Origin: Arctopsyche grandis
Taxonomy: Eukaryota > Arthropoda > Insecta > Trichoptera > Hydropsychidae
Reading direction: 5' to 3'
Assembly (NCBI RefSeq): GCF_051622035.1
Contig: NC_135367.1
Coordinates: 7,228,501-7,292,500, forward strand
Length of the DNA: 64,000 nucleotides
How positions within the stretch are numbered: the stretch's first letter is position 1; the number at the start of each line of letters is the position of its first letter. This document shows, in pieces, positions 1-12,811 of the stretch. The notes beneath the pieces were generated by a model. That model made no database searches. It was given only the letters and a program-made list of their open reading frames with translations, and was not told where the DNA came from. The translations under genes were made by a program, and so were the position numbers.

Positions 1-11
1 TATTAGTTCAT

Positions 12-406
12 AAAACATGAACACTCACCTTTACAGATTGCTCCAAAGCAACGAATGCACTCATACAGATCAAATACAATCAATATACATAAGCATTTTA
101 TACAATGTGAATTCATACAAACATCCATATTGACATATATGGAGAAATTTTTGCAGCATTTTATAATCAAATTAGCAAACCGAAAGACGCTGAATTACTT
201 GAGATTAGCAAGAGAGATAGGAAAGGAGATGCCAATTTTTACAGTACCCGTTTTAATAAAAATCCGAAAAATTGGCAAACTCTGATAAGAAACGATCGAC
301 CTGGAGTCACAAACCAAGGTCTGACCAACAGCGGGACTAGTGGGACTCGAACCAGTGACCACTCTTCTCGAAAGCATGATATGCTAACCACCAGTCCATG
401 CTGCTA
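12..406 (-). repeat. tRNA-derived SINE, copy 1
   Basis: Read on the - strand, the head at about 400-310 carries a pol III A-box-like stretch (TGGTTAGCATATCATGC) and a B-box-like GGTTCGAGTCCC, as in a tRNA-derived promoter. It is followed by a body (TTGGTTTGTGACTCC, then a CAAGTAATTCAGCG-type segment) and a tail ending near TTCATGTTTTATGAAC. The same order of blocks recurs at 4500-4932, 15648-15967, 22836-23137 and 40287-40705, so this is a dispersed family and not a tRNA gene. The tRNA-like part cannot fold as a full cloverleaf. Confidence 0.8.
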
Positions 407-408
407 GT

Positions 409-1430
409 TTTATATACATATCTATATAAAAGATACACACATGGATTAATTTTAAATTCAAAAACGAGCTGTATAATAATTCCGCGACCATCACATTCTG
501 CACAGTTCTATATATGTATTTATGCACATGCACATACTTTTACAACTGAATGTCGAAGAATATTACTACGAGGTCATTTGTGCAACACGCCTTTCAAATC
601 GCAATCACGGAATGACAGTCAGACAGATTCTCAACACGTCGAAATTTTACCATTCGTACAAGGTGTAATAAGCGATCACATAAACAGACGTACATACATA
701 TGTATGTATACAAATGTATAAGGTTTAAAGCCAACACAAAATTTTTACTTCAGACCCAATTCCATGTGCATTAAACTGCACATGTAGTGCAGACACGCCG
801 GAAAACTATCCGCAATGTGGAAATACAGCGGCTCTCAAACTGTGTCTCAATAGACTCGGCTATAAACAAAATTTAACGATTATGCGATTCGCGATTACGT
901 CGCGAGGATATTTACAACATGGGATGCAATGACCGTAAATAACGGCGAATATGCATCTATTCAACGATGTCCCTCATCGCTAAACCGAAGAACAGATAAA
1001 ACAGGATGCAACTTTTACGGCTGTCGCCATTCATAAACTTATTGCTTATGCAGAATTTTACGATGTCTACTGGCTCAGTGGAGTTTTTACGCGAATCATC
1101 AAAAGCCCTTTTGAAAATGATAAAGGATAACGTTCGAGGGTATTAAGGCTATAAATTTGTATGCTTTAATTTATTCATGCAGAGATTTTCCAAGTACAAT
1201 GTAATCACTTTTGTGAGAAACTCCGATAACATCATTGTTGTGGGTACACATTTTAAAGGCAATATTAAATCATTTGAAATACTTCATAAATTTTACTAAA
1301 ATGTGCAATATCAGCGATTATGCAAACATTACAGAAAAAGTTTCATGATTATTTAATTTAATGATAATTTAATTACGATCAAATAGAACTGCAAATAAAA
1401 TTAACATTAAGCCGCAAACACACATATTTG
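409..1430. other. No gene seen
   Basis: AT-rich sequence with short TACATATGTA-type islands (around 690-715). Open frames here are short, lack splice context and have no recognisable motif. Confidence 0.5.
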
Positions 1431-1439
1431 GCACGGCAT

Positions 1440-1600
1440 GCCTAGGTAGACTCTAGCTGTGAATGAATGGGCACGTCTTATATCAAGTTTCTCCTACATT
1501 TCTTCAAATATGGCAACCATCGTTTTTGATCACTGTCAAACATATATCAATACAAGGAAAATACATCACCGAAAACACTCCACGGGGCGAGTTTTGCCTT
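1440..1600 (+). repeat. Dispersed repeat core shared with 8.1 and 15.5 kb
   Basis: The stretch around 1490-1560 (CTACATTTCTTCAAATATGG followed by GATCACTGTCAA and TACAAGGAAAATA) recurs at about 8085-8140 on the same strand and about 15480-15545 on the opposite strand. The 8.1-kb copy lies inside an element with inverted ends (7918-8292), so this is probably a fragment of the same non-autonomous DNA transposon. Its ends here are too decayed to place. Confidence 0.6.
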
Positions 1601-2009
1601 GGCTTAGATAAGGCGTGCTAGCGTTTTTTACAAGCTTTTTACTATCTTCACGTTAGTTGAGTGACATGTCTGCCCGTCAAAAATTTGTGATTTGATTTTG
1701 AACCACTTACACTTCTCAGATCGCTTCGATATCTTACCGATACACGACTAGCATTGAAGTAAGCTAACGTCTCCTACATGAATCTAGAGGAGTTGAATCA
1801 TTAAAGAACTCATTAAAATTTACATCGGAATATTGTGTAACCTCGGGGCGATGACAGCTAGCTATACAAACGCGGCGTTCTACCGCCCCTTCACAACTCA
1901 CTAGGACAGTGATCTAAATTACTTTTTTCACTCATTTTATGTACATGTGCGAAACTAACTAAAAAAAAAACACGTGTCGCAAACCACTATATGATTCTGT
2001 GCCCTTAGA

Positions 2010-2218
2010 CCCGGGCCACACCGAGCGACACTTGGTTGAAGGCGACCAGACCAATGTATGCAGTTAGATGGGACGTGCCACAGCCGTCAACTTCTTGGTC
2101 GCTCACATTTCCATACATTTTTTTCTGGTGTCGCGACAAGTGGGCCGACTAAGGTGCTCGACTAACTGCATACATTAGTTTGGTCGTCTTGAACCAAGTC
2201 GCTCGGTATGGCCCAGGT
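2010..2218. mobile_element. Small foldback (MITE-like) element with ~60-bp inverted arms
   Basis: The left arm starts CCCGGGCCACACCGAGCGAC. The right arm, read on the other strand, starts CCTGGGCCATACCGAGCGAC. The arms stay similar for about 60 bases, through the GACCAnACnAATGTATGCAGTTAG segment. The centre (about 2075-2150) is unique. The whole element is about 209 bp, GC-richer than its surroundings, and has no coding capacity. I found no convincing target-site duplication. Confidence 0.75.
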
Positions 2219-4499
2219 ATTAGGGTTCACAACACTGATTTATTTATTTACCGTTAATTTGCAAAAAATCATATTTAAAATACGGGCTAGATGCAAAAGA
2301 AGTAACGTAATGAAACACTTTCACCTACCCAGGTTTTAGGCAACGCCTATTGGTTATTTTGAAAGCCTTCCGCTTAGCATCTGACTTTTTTGATGGGTGA
2401 AATAAATTTCATGTGATCCGCCCGTAAGCCCGGACTTAGATGTCTTTATATAAATACAGAAATTCAAATATCTAAATATAAATACAGAAAAGTTACAAAT
2501 CATACATCGTTTGACTTTTAACTTTATTTCGATCGAGGTCCAACCTCTCAATCTATACAAGCACACGCTAACCATTGAGCTATATATGTATATTCTTACA
2601 GGTTTTAAATCTAAATCAAACTCTCTAAGCATCGCAACTAGTTGCCACTTTTCCTCTGAAGTTTACCGCTCCAAATGGCAACTTGCATGGATTGAGCTAA
2701 ACATATATGTACATATACATATGTACGTGCATTAAATTTCTCAATGCATTCAATAGCATATGCAACGGAAAAAGTGCAACACACTGCGGATACGAAAGCA
2801 AAGGTCAAAAAGTCCACGCGCTTACGCTGCATTGTACCAATTAATTATTTAAAAATACACAAATCAAATTAAAACCGTACGGGGGGAGAGATTGGAACGA
2901 GCCGCAACGCATAAAACGCTAATGGAAGTCTGTTGTAAATAAAATACATCTGTTTTATTATGAACTTACACAATTCAATTAAGTTTCGAACAGGTTAGAT
3001 TTACCGATGGTGAGTTACATATAATGACCCGAGCTGCTCCATACGGGTAATTTGTTTCGTGACATCGAGATTAGCGAAAGACACGCTCTGCGTTATTTAT
3101 TCTTTTAATTCGTGCCGCAATAAATAAACTATATGCGTCAGTGATCGCAAATAGTGTATGTAAATAAGCGTAATTGAATAAGTAACTACTTGAGATCGGA
3201 GAAAAAATCGGCTACGTGTATATTTGATGGTGAGCAATTCCCGGGCGTACTTCAGAAGTGACGTCAATTCGTGAGATGAGCATTAGAGATTTTAATTGAT
3301 CTGACTGTGGTTGGATCATTGAAATGACTTTTTGTGTAGATGCTGTGTGTTTATCGCGATGAATCCGGAACTGGAGAGGATTTTTGTTTGAGCGGTTACT
3401 ATTTCCGAACCGTGTATGTATTCCACTGCAACAGTTCAGCTGCACAGAATACCTGTCAACATTTTCAGCGCTTTGAAGCATAAACTTGCATTCATATGCG
3501 GAATATTCTGCAAACAGGATTAACTCGTGTGATATTTGTATTGTCGAAACTTCGTGAATAATAAATATCGAATGTTAAAACTACCGAAATCCAGTTTCGA
3601 AATCGAAAAACTAAACTATACTTGAAAAGTTTACCATTTGCCAGCAGCATTGGTTGTATATAACTATGTATATAAGTCGCTCAGAGGTAACCCTATAACG
3701 GCATAATGGGAAAAAATATATAAAACTGGATCCATCGGCTATGCCGCCTTTCCCAAAATATAAATAAATTGATTAAATAATTGCCGGCGAAAGAAATTTA
3801 ATAAAAAGATAAATACTACTTTATTATTGAATATATGTACTCAAGAACAAAGAACCTTTCATTAAAAATAGGCATTATGCCTATAAATTTCGAGTTGTAT
3901 TTTCAATACTAATTTTAAACGCGCTGATTTTTGCGCGGCGATCAATTCGAATCTATTTGTAAGAACCGTAAAAGGGTACGAACATTCAAAATTAAAAATA
4001 GCTGTATGTCAAAAGCTCAATAAATAAATTACGAACAAAAATAGTCGACGAATTAAAGTAAAATTGTATATTGTATGTATGAATGTGCATATGTAATATA
4101 TGTACATGTATTATACACAAAAACGAAATAGCAAGTGGAAAAAGTAAACCTTTAGCGGCCATTGGCGTGCAAATTATAATATGTCTAAGTTGGCGTCTTT
4201 AGGCGACAAAGGCAGTTAAAAGGTTAATTAAATATGAACTGAGCGATTCGCATTTGCAGAAGTCGATCAAAAACTACAAAGTTTATTATTCAAGCTTATT
4301 ATTCAAATATCCCGTCACTTAATACTGTGTAGCTCCGAATACAATTAGAAACAATTTTTGAAAAAAACTTTTAAGATGTGATCAACTCATAAATCAAACA
4401 GCAGGTATGGCAAGTGACGTAATTTAGAGCGGCACTATCACCAGCGACTCTCTAGACGTAATATTACACATGTATGCAAAAAAGTGAATTGCATTCTTA
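2219..4499. other. No gene seen
   Basis: AT-rich intergenic or intronic DNA. Short open frames on both strands have no splice-flanked structure or known domain. Short TACATATACATATGTACGT-type islands occur near 2703-2727 and 4075-4110. Confidence 0.45.
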
Positions 4500-4932
4500 A
4501 AATACGTATTTTATTTTATTTTTTTATTATTTTATTTTATTTCATAGAACATAAACACTCGCTTCTACAGATCGCTCCAAAGCGACGAGTGCACTTATAC
4601 AGATACAATACAGTCAATCAATACAATCAATATATGTATGTATGTACATAAGCATCTTATACAATGAGAATTCATACAAACATCCACAGTGACATATGGA
4701 GAATTTTTTGCAGAATTTTAGAATCAAATTGGCGAACCTCAAGACGCTGAATAACTTGAGATTAGCAAGAGAGATCGGGAAGGCAAAAAAAATCAGAAAA
4801 ATTGGCAAACTTTAATAAGAAACGATCGACCTAGAGTCACAAACCAAGGTCTCACCAGCAGCGGGACTCGAACCCGTGACCACTCTGCTTGAAAGCATAA
4901 TCTGCTAATCAATAGTCCCCGCCGCTGGTTCA
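4500..4932 (-). repeat. tRNA-derived SINE, copy 2, with A/T-rich tail
   Basis: Same family as 12-406. On the - strand it runs from a head with the B-box GGGTTCGAGTCCCGC (about 4860-4880), through the GTTTGTGACTC body, to a tail of repeated AAATAAAATAAAAT at 4503-4540. The tail is the best preserved in the window and marks the 3' end of a reverse-transcribed element. Confidence 0.82.
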
Positions 4933-5774
4933 TTTCAATCGGCATCTATCAGTGGGTGCGACGCGATAATAGCACTTTCTCACACAATGACATAATCTTT
5001 ATTTAGTTTACTATCCGAAGTGATAAATACCGTCAAAGGTACTCTCTAACACGGTCGTGAGATAAAACTGTGGAGTCGACAGTGTTTGTGCTAGACCGGA
5101 ATTCTGCGTCATGACACGACGCGTGACATCAAGATTTGTTTGAAGTCACGACCCGTACATGTATTTCGACTCGGCTGTATGTATTAGACGCTGCATCGTA
5201 TATTGACTCAATTAACGATAAGACAAAAAGTACCGGAATGATGTTTACGACGATCACGAAAACGCACGCAGTCGCTAAGAATACGTCTGGGTTATTTGTA
5301 CGCTAAAATCATTCCAGATTAAACAGATTTCACGATCAAACGAGTCGATTTTGCGCGGTATTTGAACCGGTGACCTCTGGTCAAGTTTCTAACATTCCAA
5401 CCTACCTTTTTATATTATTTAATGATGCTTTTTATAATCATTTTATTTTACAACGCTCGCATACAAACACTAGTGGCGCCAAATATGTATGAACAGCAAC
5501 GCTTGTACTATATAGGTATTATATTGTCTACAGATAAGTCTCTTGTAGGGTCTCTGACTAAGACGTTTGTTGTAACTAGAAATGCTACGACAAACCCTAT
5601 TAAAGATAGGTACTGATCCCTGAGAAACTATTACAACAGGAAAATTGCCAGAAACGTATCTATCTCTACACGGATGAGCACATTCTATAATAGCACCTAT
5701 CGATACTCACACCTGGTATAGCATATCGCAAAGGCACGTGTGGTACTCCTTATCGTTATTTTTGACGGTCGAGG
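4933..5774. other. No gene; possible tRNA-like remnant at 5350-5390
   Basis: No coding signal. On the - strand, around 5350-5390, GGTCACCGGTTCAAATACC resembles a pol III B box and may be a worn SINE head of another family. The remainder is unremarkable AT-rich sequence. Confidence 0.35.
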
Positions 5775-6160
5775 CCATCAATCACTACCTTAGCCTTGAA
5801 TGGCGAAAAGGAAGGTAGGGGTTGGAAGCAAACGAACACTTATTAAGGAAGGTGAGGGTAGTGGACGGGGGAGGGAGGGGGAGCCATAGCATAATGTTCT
5901 CGCCCAGCATCCCTCTAACTAATGATGATTGAATTTCGCGCCATAATCGCGACCCGTGAATAAACACGATTACCAATTTCGCTGGAACATCTCTCATTTC
6001 TCGCCCGTCCGCCAAAATTTCCTGTAATTCCTTTGTTAATTGCTAGCAGGCTAAAGGTTACCGACGATTACGGGCCCCTAATTAATTCCGACGCAAATTG
6101 GCGAACCCCTCCTTGTCTATCTCCTTTTCTAATATCCGACTAGGGATCGTATCGTCACTT
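5775..6160. promoter_or_regulatory. GC-richer non-coding block, candidate regulatory region
   Basis: This block is clearly richer in CG dinucleotides than the DNA around it. It has G-rich runs (about 5860-5885) and a homeodomain-type core CCTAATTAATTCCG at about 6077-6090. An open frame on the - strand (5785-6015) exists but has no splice context or recognisable domain. A conserved non-coding element or distal promoter is an inference from composition only. Confidence 0.25.
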
Positions 6161-6559
6161 CGGGAAAAATTTAATAAGTGAAAACTCGCCAATGAATTCC
6201 AAGCACACTGATTTTCGGAGTAAATCGCTCGAAAACAAAATGCCCAAAATCAATTGTTCGGAAACGAAATACTCTAAAGGAAATGTTTCGTCGAAGATCA
6301 TTTGCTCGAAATATATGCACCTAAATGCTTGAAAAAAAAATGATAAAATAGGCTATTTAATGATGCATTTCTATAATTCATGCTATACAAAAATATGGCA
6401 ACACAAGTAAAGAATAAATTTATAAAAAAAACAAATAAACTCTAAAATAAAGACTATATATAAAAAATATTGTATACATATATATTTATTTCAAAATATT
6501 AAAATAAGTGACTTTTTGCCCCAAAGCGTCACTATGGTCGGAAACATTTTAAAACAATA

Positions 6560-6770
6560 TTAAAATAAATAATAATACAATGATATGGATAAAAAAATCC
6601 CAAAATTCACTGACACACACACACATTTTTTCTAGATCATGAAAACGTGATAAGTGATCGATTCTAGTCAAAATCTCGTGTTCGATTTTTTCGCATGATC
6701 ACAAAACTTCTATTGTTACTACGATAAAGTACAACAATATTATAAAAATAATAATACAAATTAAAAATTG
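6560..6770. repeat. Interspersed repeat, shared with 27490-27640
   Basis: Blocks such as TGACACACACACACATTTTTTCT, GTGATCGATTCTAGTCAAAATC and TTCGCATGATCACAAAACTTC recur in the same order at 27490-27640. In the second copy the repeat interrupts a hAT element, so it is itself mobile. It resembles a LINE 3' end, but no coding part is present here. Confidence 0.65.
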
Positions 6771-7917
6771 AAGTCCACGTGTGAGTTGAAGAACAAATCA
6801 ACATCAAGTAATATACCCACCCCTTAATTTACGGGAGAGATAAGTTCTACGAAAATTCAATTTTGAGACAAAAGATCATCGTTTTCTGTTAGTTCACCAC
6901 GAATTGATGTGATCTCTATTTGGACTGAATGGAAATATATAAAAGACATATATTTTTACAAAGCCATATAAAGAAACATATGTGCAATAATACATACACA
7001 TATATAGAATAAAATGGCAATTCTTAATATGCTATTCCACATTGCATATAATCGTATATATTGAAATATGCTCGAACATATTGTATTCCGAACAATATGA
7101 CATTCGAACAATCGATTTCAAGCAAATACATTCGAACAGTTCACCGGATACGATGATTTTCAACACGGCTTCGAGCGCCGTTAAAGAAAAGTACGTAATA
7201 ATTTCAAAAAACGACCCTCGTTTTGCCCTATTAAGAAGTTTATAATTCACATTTAGCATGTTAAACTTGCGGCACTCTCGGTTTTTACACATTAAAGGTA
7301 CATAAAAATAAATATTTCGATGATGATCGAATCGACAGACTTCAGAACACAAACACATATAAATTTTACACACATACATACGTACATATATGCAGAAGAT
7401 GGAAGTAATTTATCTTGTCGAGATTACACTCAAATAATAAAAATAAACGGACGTTGCAATACATACATATATCGAGGCCAAGTTGAACGAACCCCGTTTC
7501 CAATGATTTATCAATACATAATTTGAACGAACACTTTCCGTGAAGTCATAAACATCGGCCGTGTTTACTTTTATGCTGGAGAACATCTCTCTCACTGCGA
7601 GCTGGGTATTTATCGCGCTTTAGATAAGTATACACACGTACTTATTCCGATTCGTGCTTTAGGTCGAATTTAAACACAGAAATTGTTAAATAGAATCTTG
7701 ACAGATATCGAACAGAGCACAGGTGAAGTGGCTATCTTTGATGTTTCTTTTACAAAAACAGTGTTTCCAATGTTTTTTGAGTATCAATTTTACTACTGAA
7801 TTAGTGACTTACATATTTGCAACATACAAAATGGCCGAATTTCGAAGGCTTACGTTAACTTGCATCCTGCATCCTATTCGCACGTACGCCAGTACACAGC
7901 GTGCTAGAAGGAGTCTA
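6771..7917. other. No gene seen
   Basis: AT-rich DNA with overlapping short open frames on both strands (for example 7032-7379 on -). None shows a signal peptide, domain or splice-flanked structure. Confidence 0.4.
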
Positions 7918-8292
7918 AAGGGCGAAAACATACAGAGTGGTATGGGACGTCGCGTCGTCGGCTTCAAGCTATGACCGTAAACAGTGGATGTTCCCCAAAC
8001 CGAATTCGGGTGTAGTTGCACGTGCAGAATGCATATGTTTGGGAGGTCGCACTTGTATGCATTTCCATATTGAACCGACAAGTTCCTCCTACATTTCTTC
8101 AAATATGGGATTCACCGTTATCGATCACTGTCAAGCAAGGATAAAATATAATCGAAAATAGTCCAGGGGGTGATTTTTGGGACTATGTACCATGTATGTA
8201 CATACATACATATGTAGGCTAGGGGTTAAGTGTAAAATGTTTAAAAGTATCTAAAAAAAAACACACGTACCACTCAGTGTGTTTTCGCCCTA
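7918..8292. mobile_element. MITE-like element with GGGCGAAAAC inverted ends
   Basis: The left end reads GGGCGAAAACATACAGAGTGGTATG. The right end, on the opposite strand, reads GGGCGAAAACACACTGAGTGGTACG. The core at about 8085-8140 is the dispersed repeat also seen at 1.5 and 15.5 kb. A further solo right end (ACCACTTAGTGTGTTTTCGCC) lies at about 8380-8402, so a second copy was partly lost or duplicated beside the first. Confidence 0.6.
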
Positions 8293-8402
8293 TATATCGT
8301 CTGTCATTCGTGGGGTAATTGGAGAAGGGAAATGTTCTACTTTCAGCATCTATCTTTTTTTTTAGATATGTATGTATAATACCACTTAGTGTGTTTTCGC
8401 CT

Positions 8403-10764
8403 ATACTTGCATGTACACGAACAGGATGTAAAGGCAATTTCATCCCCTAAATCAGTTTGGCCAAGGTCGAGATCCATTCCATTAGAAATTGTACGCCAAA
8501 AATAAGCAAAACGAAAAGTTTCAGCAAAATCGTTAGCCTTCATTAGGATAGGCCGTTTGATTTTTACATAGAAAAAAATAAAAGTTTCACCGCAAATACT
8601 AAGAAATAATACTCATTAAATACATACATATACATAGTTGTGGTTGTAAAAATTACCAATATGATACAAGGAAGTAATAAAAACCTGACCCAACGAAAGT
8701 TTCGCTCTTTTTGAGGGAAATTGATATTAGCTACATACATGTAGCAATTTCTACCATCACTTTGATGTGTTCACTTCACTTTTCGAACAACTCTCCGATA
8801 TTTCTCCTATATCTATTTTCGAACAACTATCCAATCATATATCAATTGCATTTCAGCTTAGTTTGCATTTTCATTTTTTTGTATCCACATTTGCAACATA
8901 CCTGCACTAAACAAATATTCTATAGACTTAATGATAGTAAGAGTTTATTACAAGGTTTGACAAACACTGCTAAACCCAAAGACAAGTGAGGGAGAAGATC
9001 AAAAACTCTTTTTAAGATCAAACTTTGCAGAGGTACATATATATGTATGTACATACATATGTGGAAGCATGTCCATTTGTAGTTGGCGTTTTGTACATAT
9101 TCGGTGCATCGTGTGGGAAGAAGAAGACTTGATTATATAATAACTGCTTCGACCTTCATTGTCATTAATGAAATGATGCAGCCAATACAATTGTTCAAAA
9201 CTAAGAATACTCGGTCAACGATCAATAAATAATATGACAGTCATCAAGGGAGTGACTCAGCTTCGTAACAAATTTTACATTGGAGGTACATAATTATGGA
9301 CTTGTTGGATAGTTGCGGCTTTTTCTTTGAAGTTTTACGTTCAAAATAGTAACATGATTATAAGAAGCACTGAGACAACGTTTTGTATTATTTTTCGTCT
9401 CGATGCAATTATTTTTTTATATTTCATTTCAGTAGTCTTTGCAGTTGGCAAACTCTAAATCTAAATTCTATTGATCAAACATATGCGATCAACCTATAGT
9501 TCTGAATATTTTAGCTAAACGCTTCCCGAACTTTTCGACTGATTTCCGAAAATTGTATCCCCTTCATTTCAGTTTTTTATAATTAATTGAGTTTTCAAAC
9601 ACCCCCTCCCCACCCTCCTAGCTACACTTATGGAGCGTATACATACATATTTAAATTACAAATCTGCAGATTTAATTTCCATCCCCTAAAGTTTAAGACC
9701 TAATCGACCCTTGGCAAACTGCCGGTTGTGAATCGCTGTCTTGAGTCGAGCTGTAGGCGACCAATAGGAATCGCATATTTGTCCGCTACTGCAAACAGCC
9801 GTGAAACGAAATATAGAATAGTATTAGGATAATAGTAGTTCAGGATCCAAATTAAAGGCCAAAGTCGCTTTACAGTATTTAATCAACGATCCCAAAGGTC
9901 CAGACGGAACCGCGGTTCACTCCAGAATTGTCTGATCTAACGTGTGTACCTCCTTATAAAGGACAAGTTACACAGCACAGCTTGCCCGATCCATTGATGT
10001 GTCTATTGTCTAAACACTTAAAGGTCTACCCTGGCAAGTCTATTGTTTACACGCGCACTCACCCAGGTCAGTGAGAATTCCAGCGTATCCTTTATTCGGG
10101 CACTTGCTGAGTGAAATCCGGGGTATCTATTGTTCACCCACGAATACACTGCGATAGAGATGTTTCCACGTCACATTATTTAAGATGTATACAAAAAACT
10201 CATTTAATGATTTTCCGCTTATGTCAAATATAAAATTTAAATAGATTCACAAAACAAATTATGAATATACAGATGTATGTGAATTGTATACCATGCAGAG
10301 CTGGTTACGTTGGATAGTTTACTCTACATATTACGCAAACCTGATACGATACCTATAAATTAACACCATTTCCTCCGGCGGCAATAAATAGGCTCTAACA
10401 AAACTCATCAATCTAATTCTAAAAACGAAATCAGACGGAGCCAGTTACAATAATAGTAAGGAATAGAAGTAGAACGTCATATATTTCACCGATAGACAGT
10501 TGAAAAGAAATAAATACTAGAGATAAGAGCATTAGACGTATTTCACACCAGAATAACATACAATGTTATCGGCGAACGTGAAATGAAAAAAAAACATAAA
10601 TAAACAAGAAAATAAACGCTCACCAAACCCAAGAAAACCGAGCACTATTGAAAAATTTAATCAGTACCCTGAAGTCAGTCATTAAAAACTCAAGCGAATC
10701 CGACTCCGATTTCGTGTTTAAATCGCATTTATTATTTGCCTGAATATATGTATATATGTATGTA
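8403..10764. other. No gene seen
   Basis: Mixed AT-rich DNA. A C-rich tract lies at 9600-9625, and a somewhat GC-richer stretch at about 9700-10150 has no sustained reading frame. Confidence 0.4.
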
Positions 10765-11330
10765 TGTCACAGTGAAATTATGACAGCAGTGAAATTATTT
10801 CACTAACGTTTCAGTGAAATCATAACCTATTACATTTTCACTGGCCCCTATCAGTGATATTACAATTTTTGACTGTTGGGTGATAGTGCATCACCAATAC
10901 GAATCGCGCCACCCCACGTCACAACCCCGCTCCACTCCATCCCCACTCCGATGCCAAACTAGCGCTCACACACCCTCCCCGCAACCCCGCACCTGTCCAT
11001 TCCTACTCTCCTCATGGTCCACTATCTGTTTAGATTTAGCTTTTTTTTATGCCGCATGTGTGGGCTGGATGTGGAAGCAAACATATCATAATATCCTAGC
11101 AGCCAACACTTGTCACAAGGTTAGGTTAGGTTAGGTTAAGTTAGGTTGGTTTTATTTATTTAAGATTGGGATTTTAGTGTTGGTCGTACGTTCGGATTAC
11201 AAATTCACTGACATTGAGAAGTGAATTTGTAATTATATTGTTATATCCGTATTCGCTGCTTGAGCCAGTGAAATTATAATCTCACTAGTGTTATTATTAA
11301 ATCACTGAGAATAACAGTTTCACTGTAACA
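10765..11330. mobile_element. CACAGTGAAA-ended MITE family, copy 1
   Basis: The left end is TGTCACAGTGAAATTATGAC. The right end on the opposite strand is TGTTACAGTGAAACTGTTAT. The motif CAGTGAAAT(C/T)AT recurs inside both ends. The internal block with GACACC/CATCACC..ACGAATC, CACCCCAC and CTCCATCCCCACTCCGATGCC is shared with 44414-44845. The ends and GGTTTTATTTATTTAAGATTGG-type sequence are shared with 58831-59153 as well. It encodes no protein. Confidence 0.75.
11119..11149 (+). repeat. Short TTAGG (insect telomere-type) array
   Basis: GGTTAGGTTAGGTTAGGTTA followed by AGTTAGG and TTGG gives about five near-perfect TTAGG units inside the MITE at 10765-11330. A degenerate version (GGATAGGTTAGGTTAAG) sits at the matching place in the copy at 58831-59153. 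This is an interstitial array inside a transposon family, not a telomere. Confidence 0.75.
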
Positions 11331-12811
11331 TACATATATGAATATTGAATTCAACAATAAACAATGTATGCAGATCCAAGCACACCCAAGGATATCTCCA
11401 AGTGGTCACAGAGCACACACATCCCACGCGTTTAATTGTGGACAATAAGTCCACTGGAGCATAATTGGCGATATTTAAATGAGGCGAGGGAGATGCGATC
11501 GGTTTCGAATCCGATGACATCTCTTCTCTCTGAACTTGCACGTAAAAGCTGGTCTGACAGCTCGTACCACGCAGGACGCGGCCAGAGCTGAATGTGTACA
11601 TTTATATAAATTACTTCCAATTAAGCAGCCAGCTCGGGCGTAAACCAGACGACTCCATAAAGCAACCTTCAGATGCTAGCTGACTCCGGGCATAAATTAC
11701 AGCCATTGAAATAAAACATGCACGTTTGTATCATCGACTCTCGCAACGTACACTGAACGCTATGAGTATACCTACATATGTATGTATGTATGTACATGTT
11801 TGGATGTACTTTGGTGCATCCGACTCCAGACTAAACATTAGACGTATTCGAACATGTACCATTCATTGGTTGGAATACGGTGAATGTGTACTTGGATGTC
11901 TTTAGTGTAAAAGAATCTTGATTTAACTTTTTAAATATTGATTAAATAAAACAAACAGTGACATTTAGACATGTCATGATGACCTTTTACCCTTACCAGT
12001 GCATTGACGAAGAATTGTTTAAGTGTGAACTTCTTTGGCATTGTGTGAATCGTAAAATGGTTACGGAATTGTGTAAGGAAATTTAAGTGGAGGCACACGC
12101 TATTCAGTGAATTGGTTTGGTTGCCAAAGTCTTAGCTTTGCGTTAATGCTAAACACCGAGAGGTTCCCGGTCAATCAAGTCCTGAGTCTCGATTGAAAAG
12201 AATGTATTGCTGCTAGTTAGACTTGAATATTTATGACTCCAAATCAATCGTTTCACTATTAGAGTTTGAGAAATTTATCTAATTTAATTGTTGAAACGGT
12301 TCCGCATCAAATTGGCAAAAACAATCCTACTGATTGTCATCACTATTTTAATATGATTTCAAAATTATATACACATGTAGAATTTTAATACAATAGGCAA
12401 CATGGTAAAATAAAAAATTGTTAAATTTTTATTTCGTTAGTTTAACATGTCAATCAATATATACAACATTTAATGTGTAACCTTAAACAATTTGCCAATG
12501 CTATTAAAATCGAAATTTATAAATATAATCGCATAGAAACAATTTTCGATGACATTAATTATAACGAGCCTACTAAAGCAATGGTTAGTTTTCCTTTATT
12601 TATGATTTCGATTTTCTGTTTAAGTATATAAATAATTAATTAATTTTCTGTTTATGTATATAATTCGCTTGATAAATCTCAGCCATGTCAATTTTGTTGA
12701 AATAAAATTATAGCATAATGAAAAATAATCACCGTTTGCACCTATCATAGTGAATTGGTAATTGATATTACCCCTACGGAGCTAGATTCACTAATAACCG
12801 ATATTTGTTAA
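11331..12811. other. No gene seen
   Basis: AT-rich DNA with TATGTATGTATGTACATG islands near 11775. There are no splice-flanked open frames of note. Confidence 0.4.

Noticed and set aside
4860-4930. Possible tRNA gene on the - strand
   Set aside because: It has A and B boxes, but the acceptor stem does not pair and the same unit with its tail recurs at several sites, so it is a SINE head.
11119-11149. A telomere or chromosome end
   Set aside because: The TTAGG array has only about five units and lies inside a MITE with sequence continuing on both sides.
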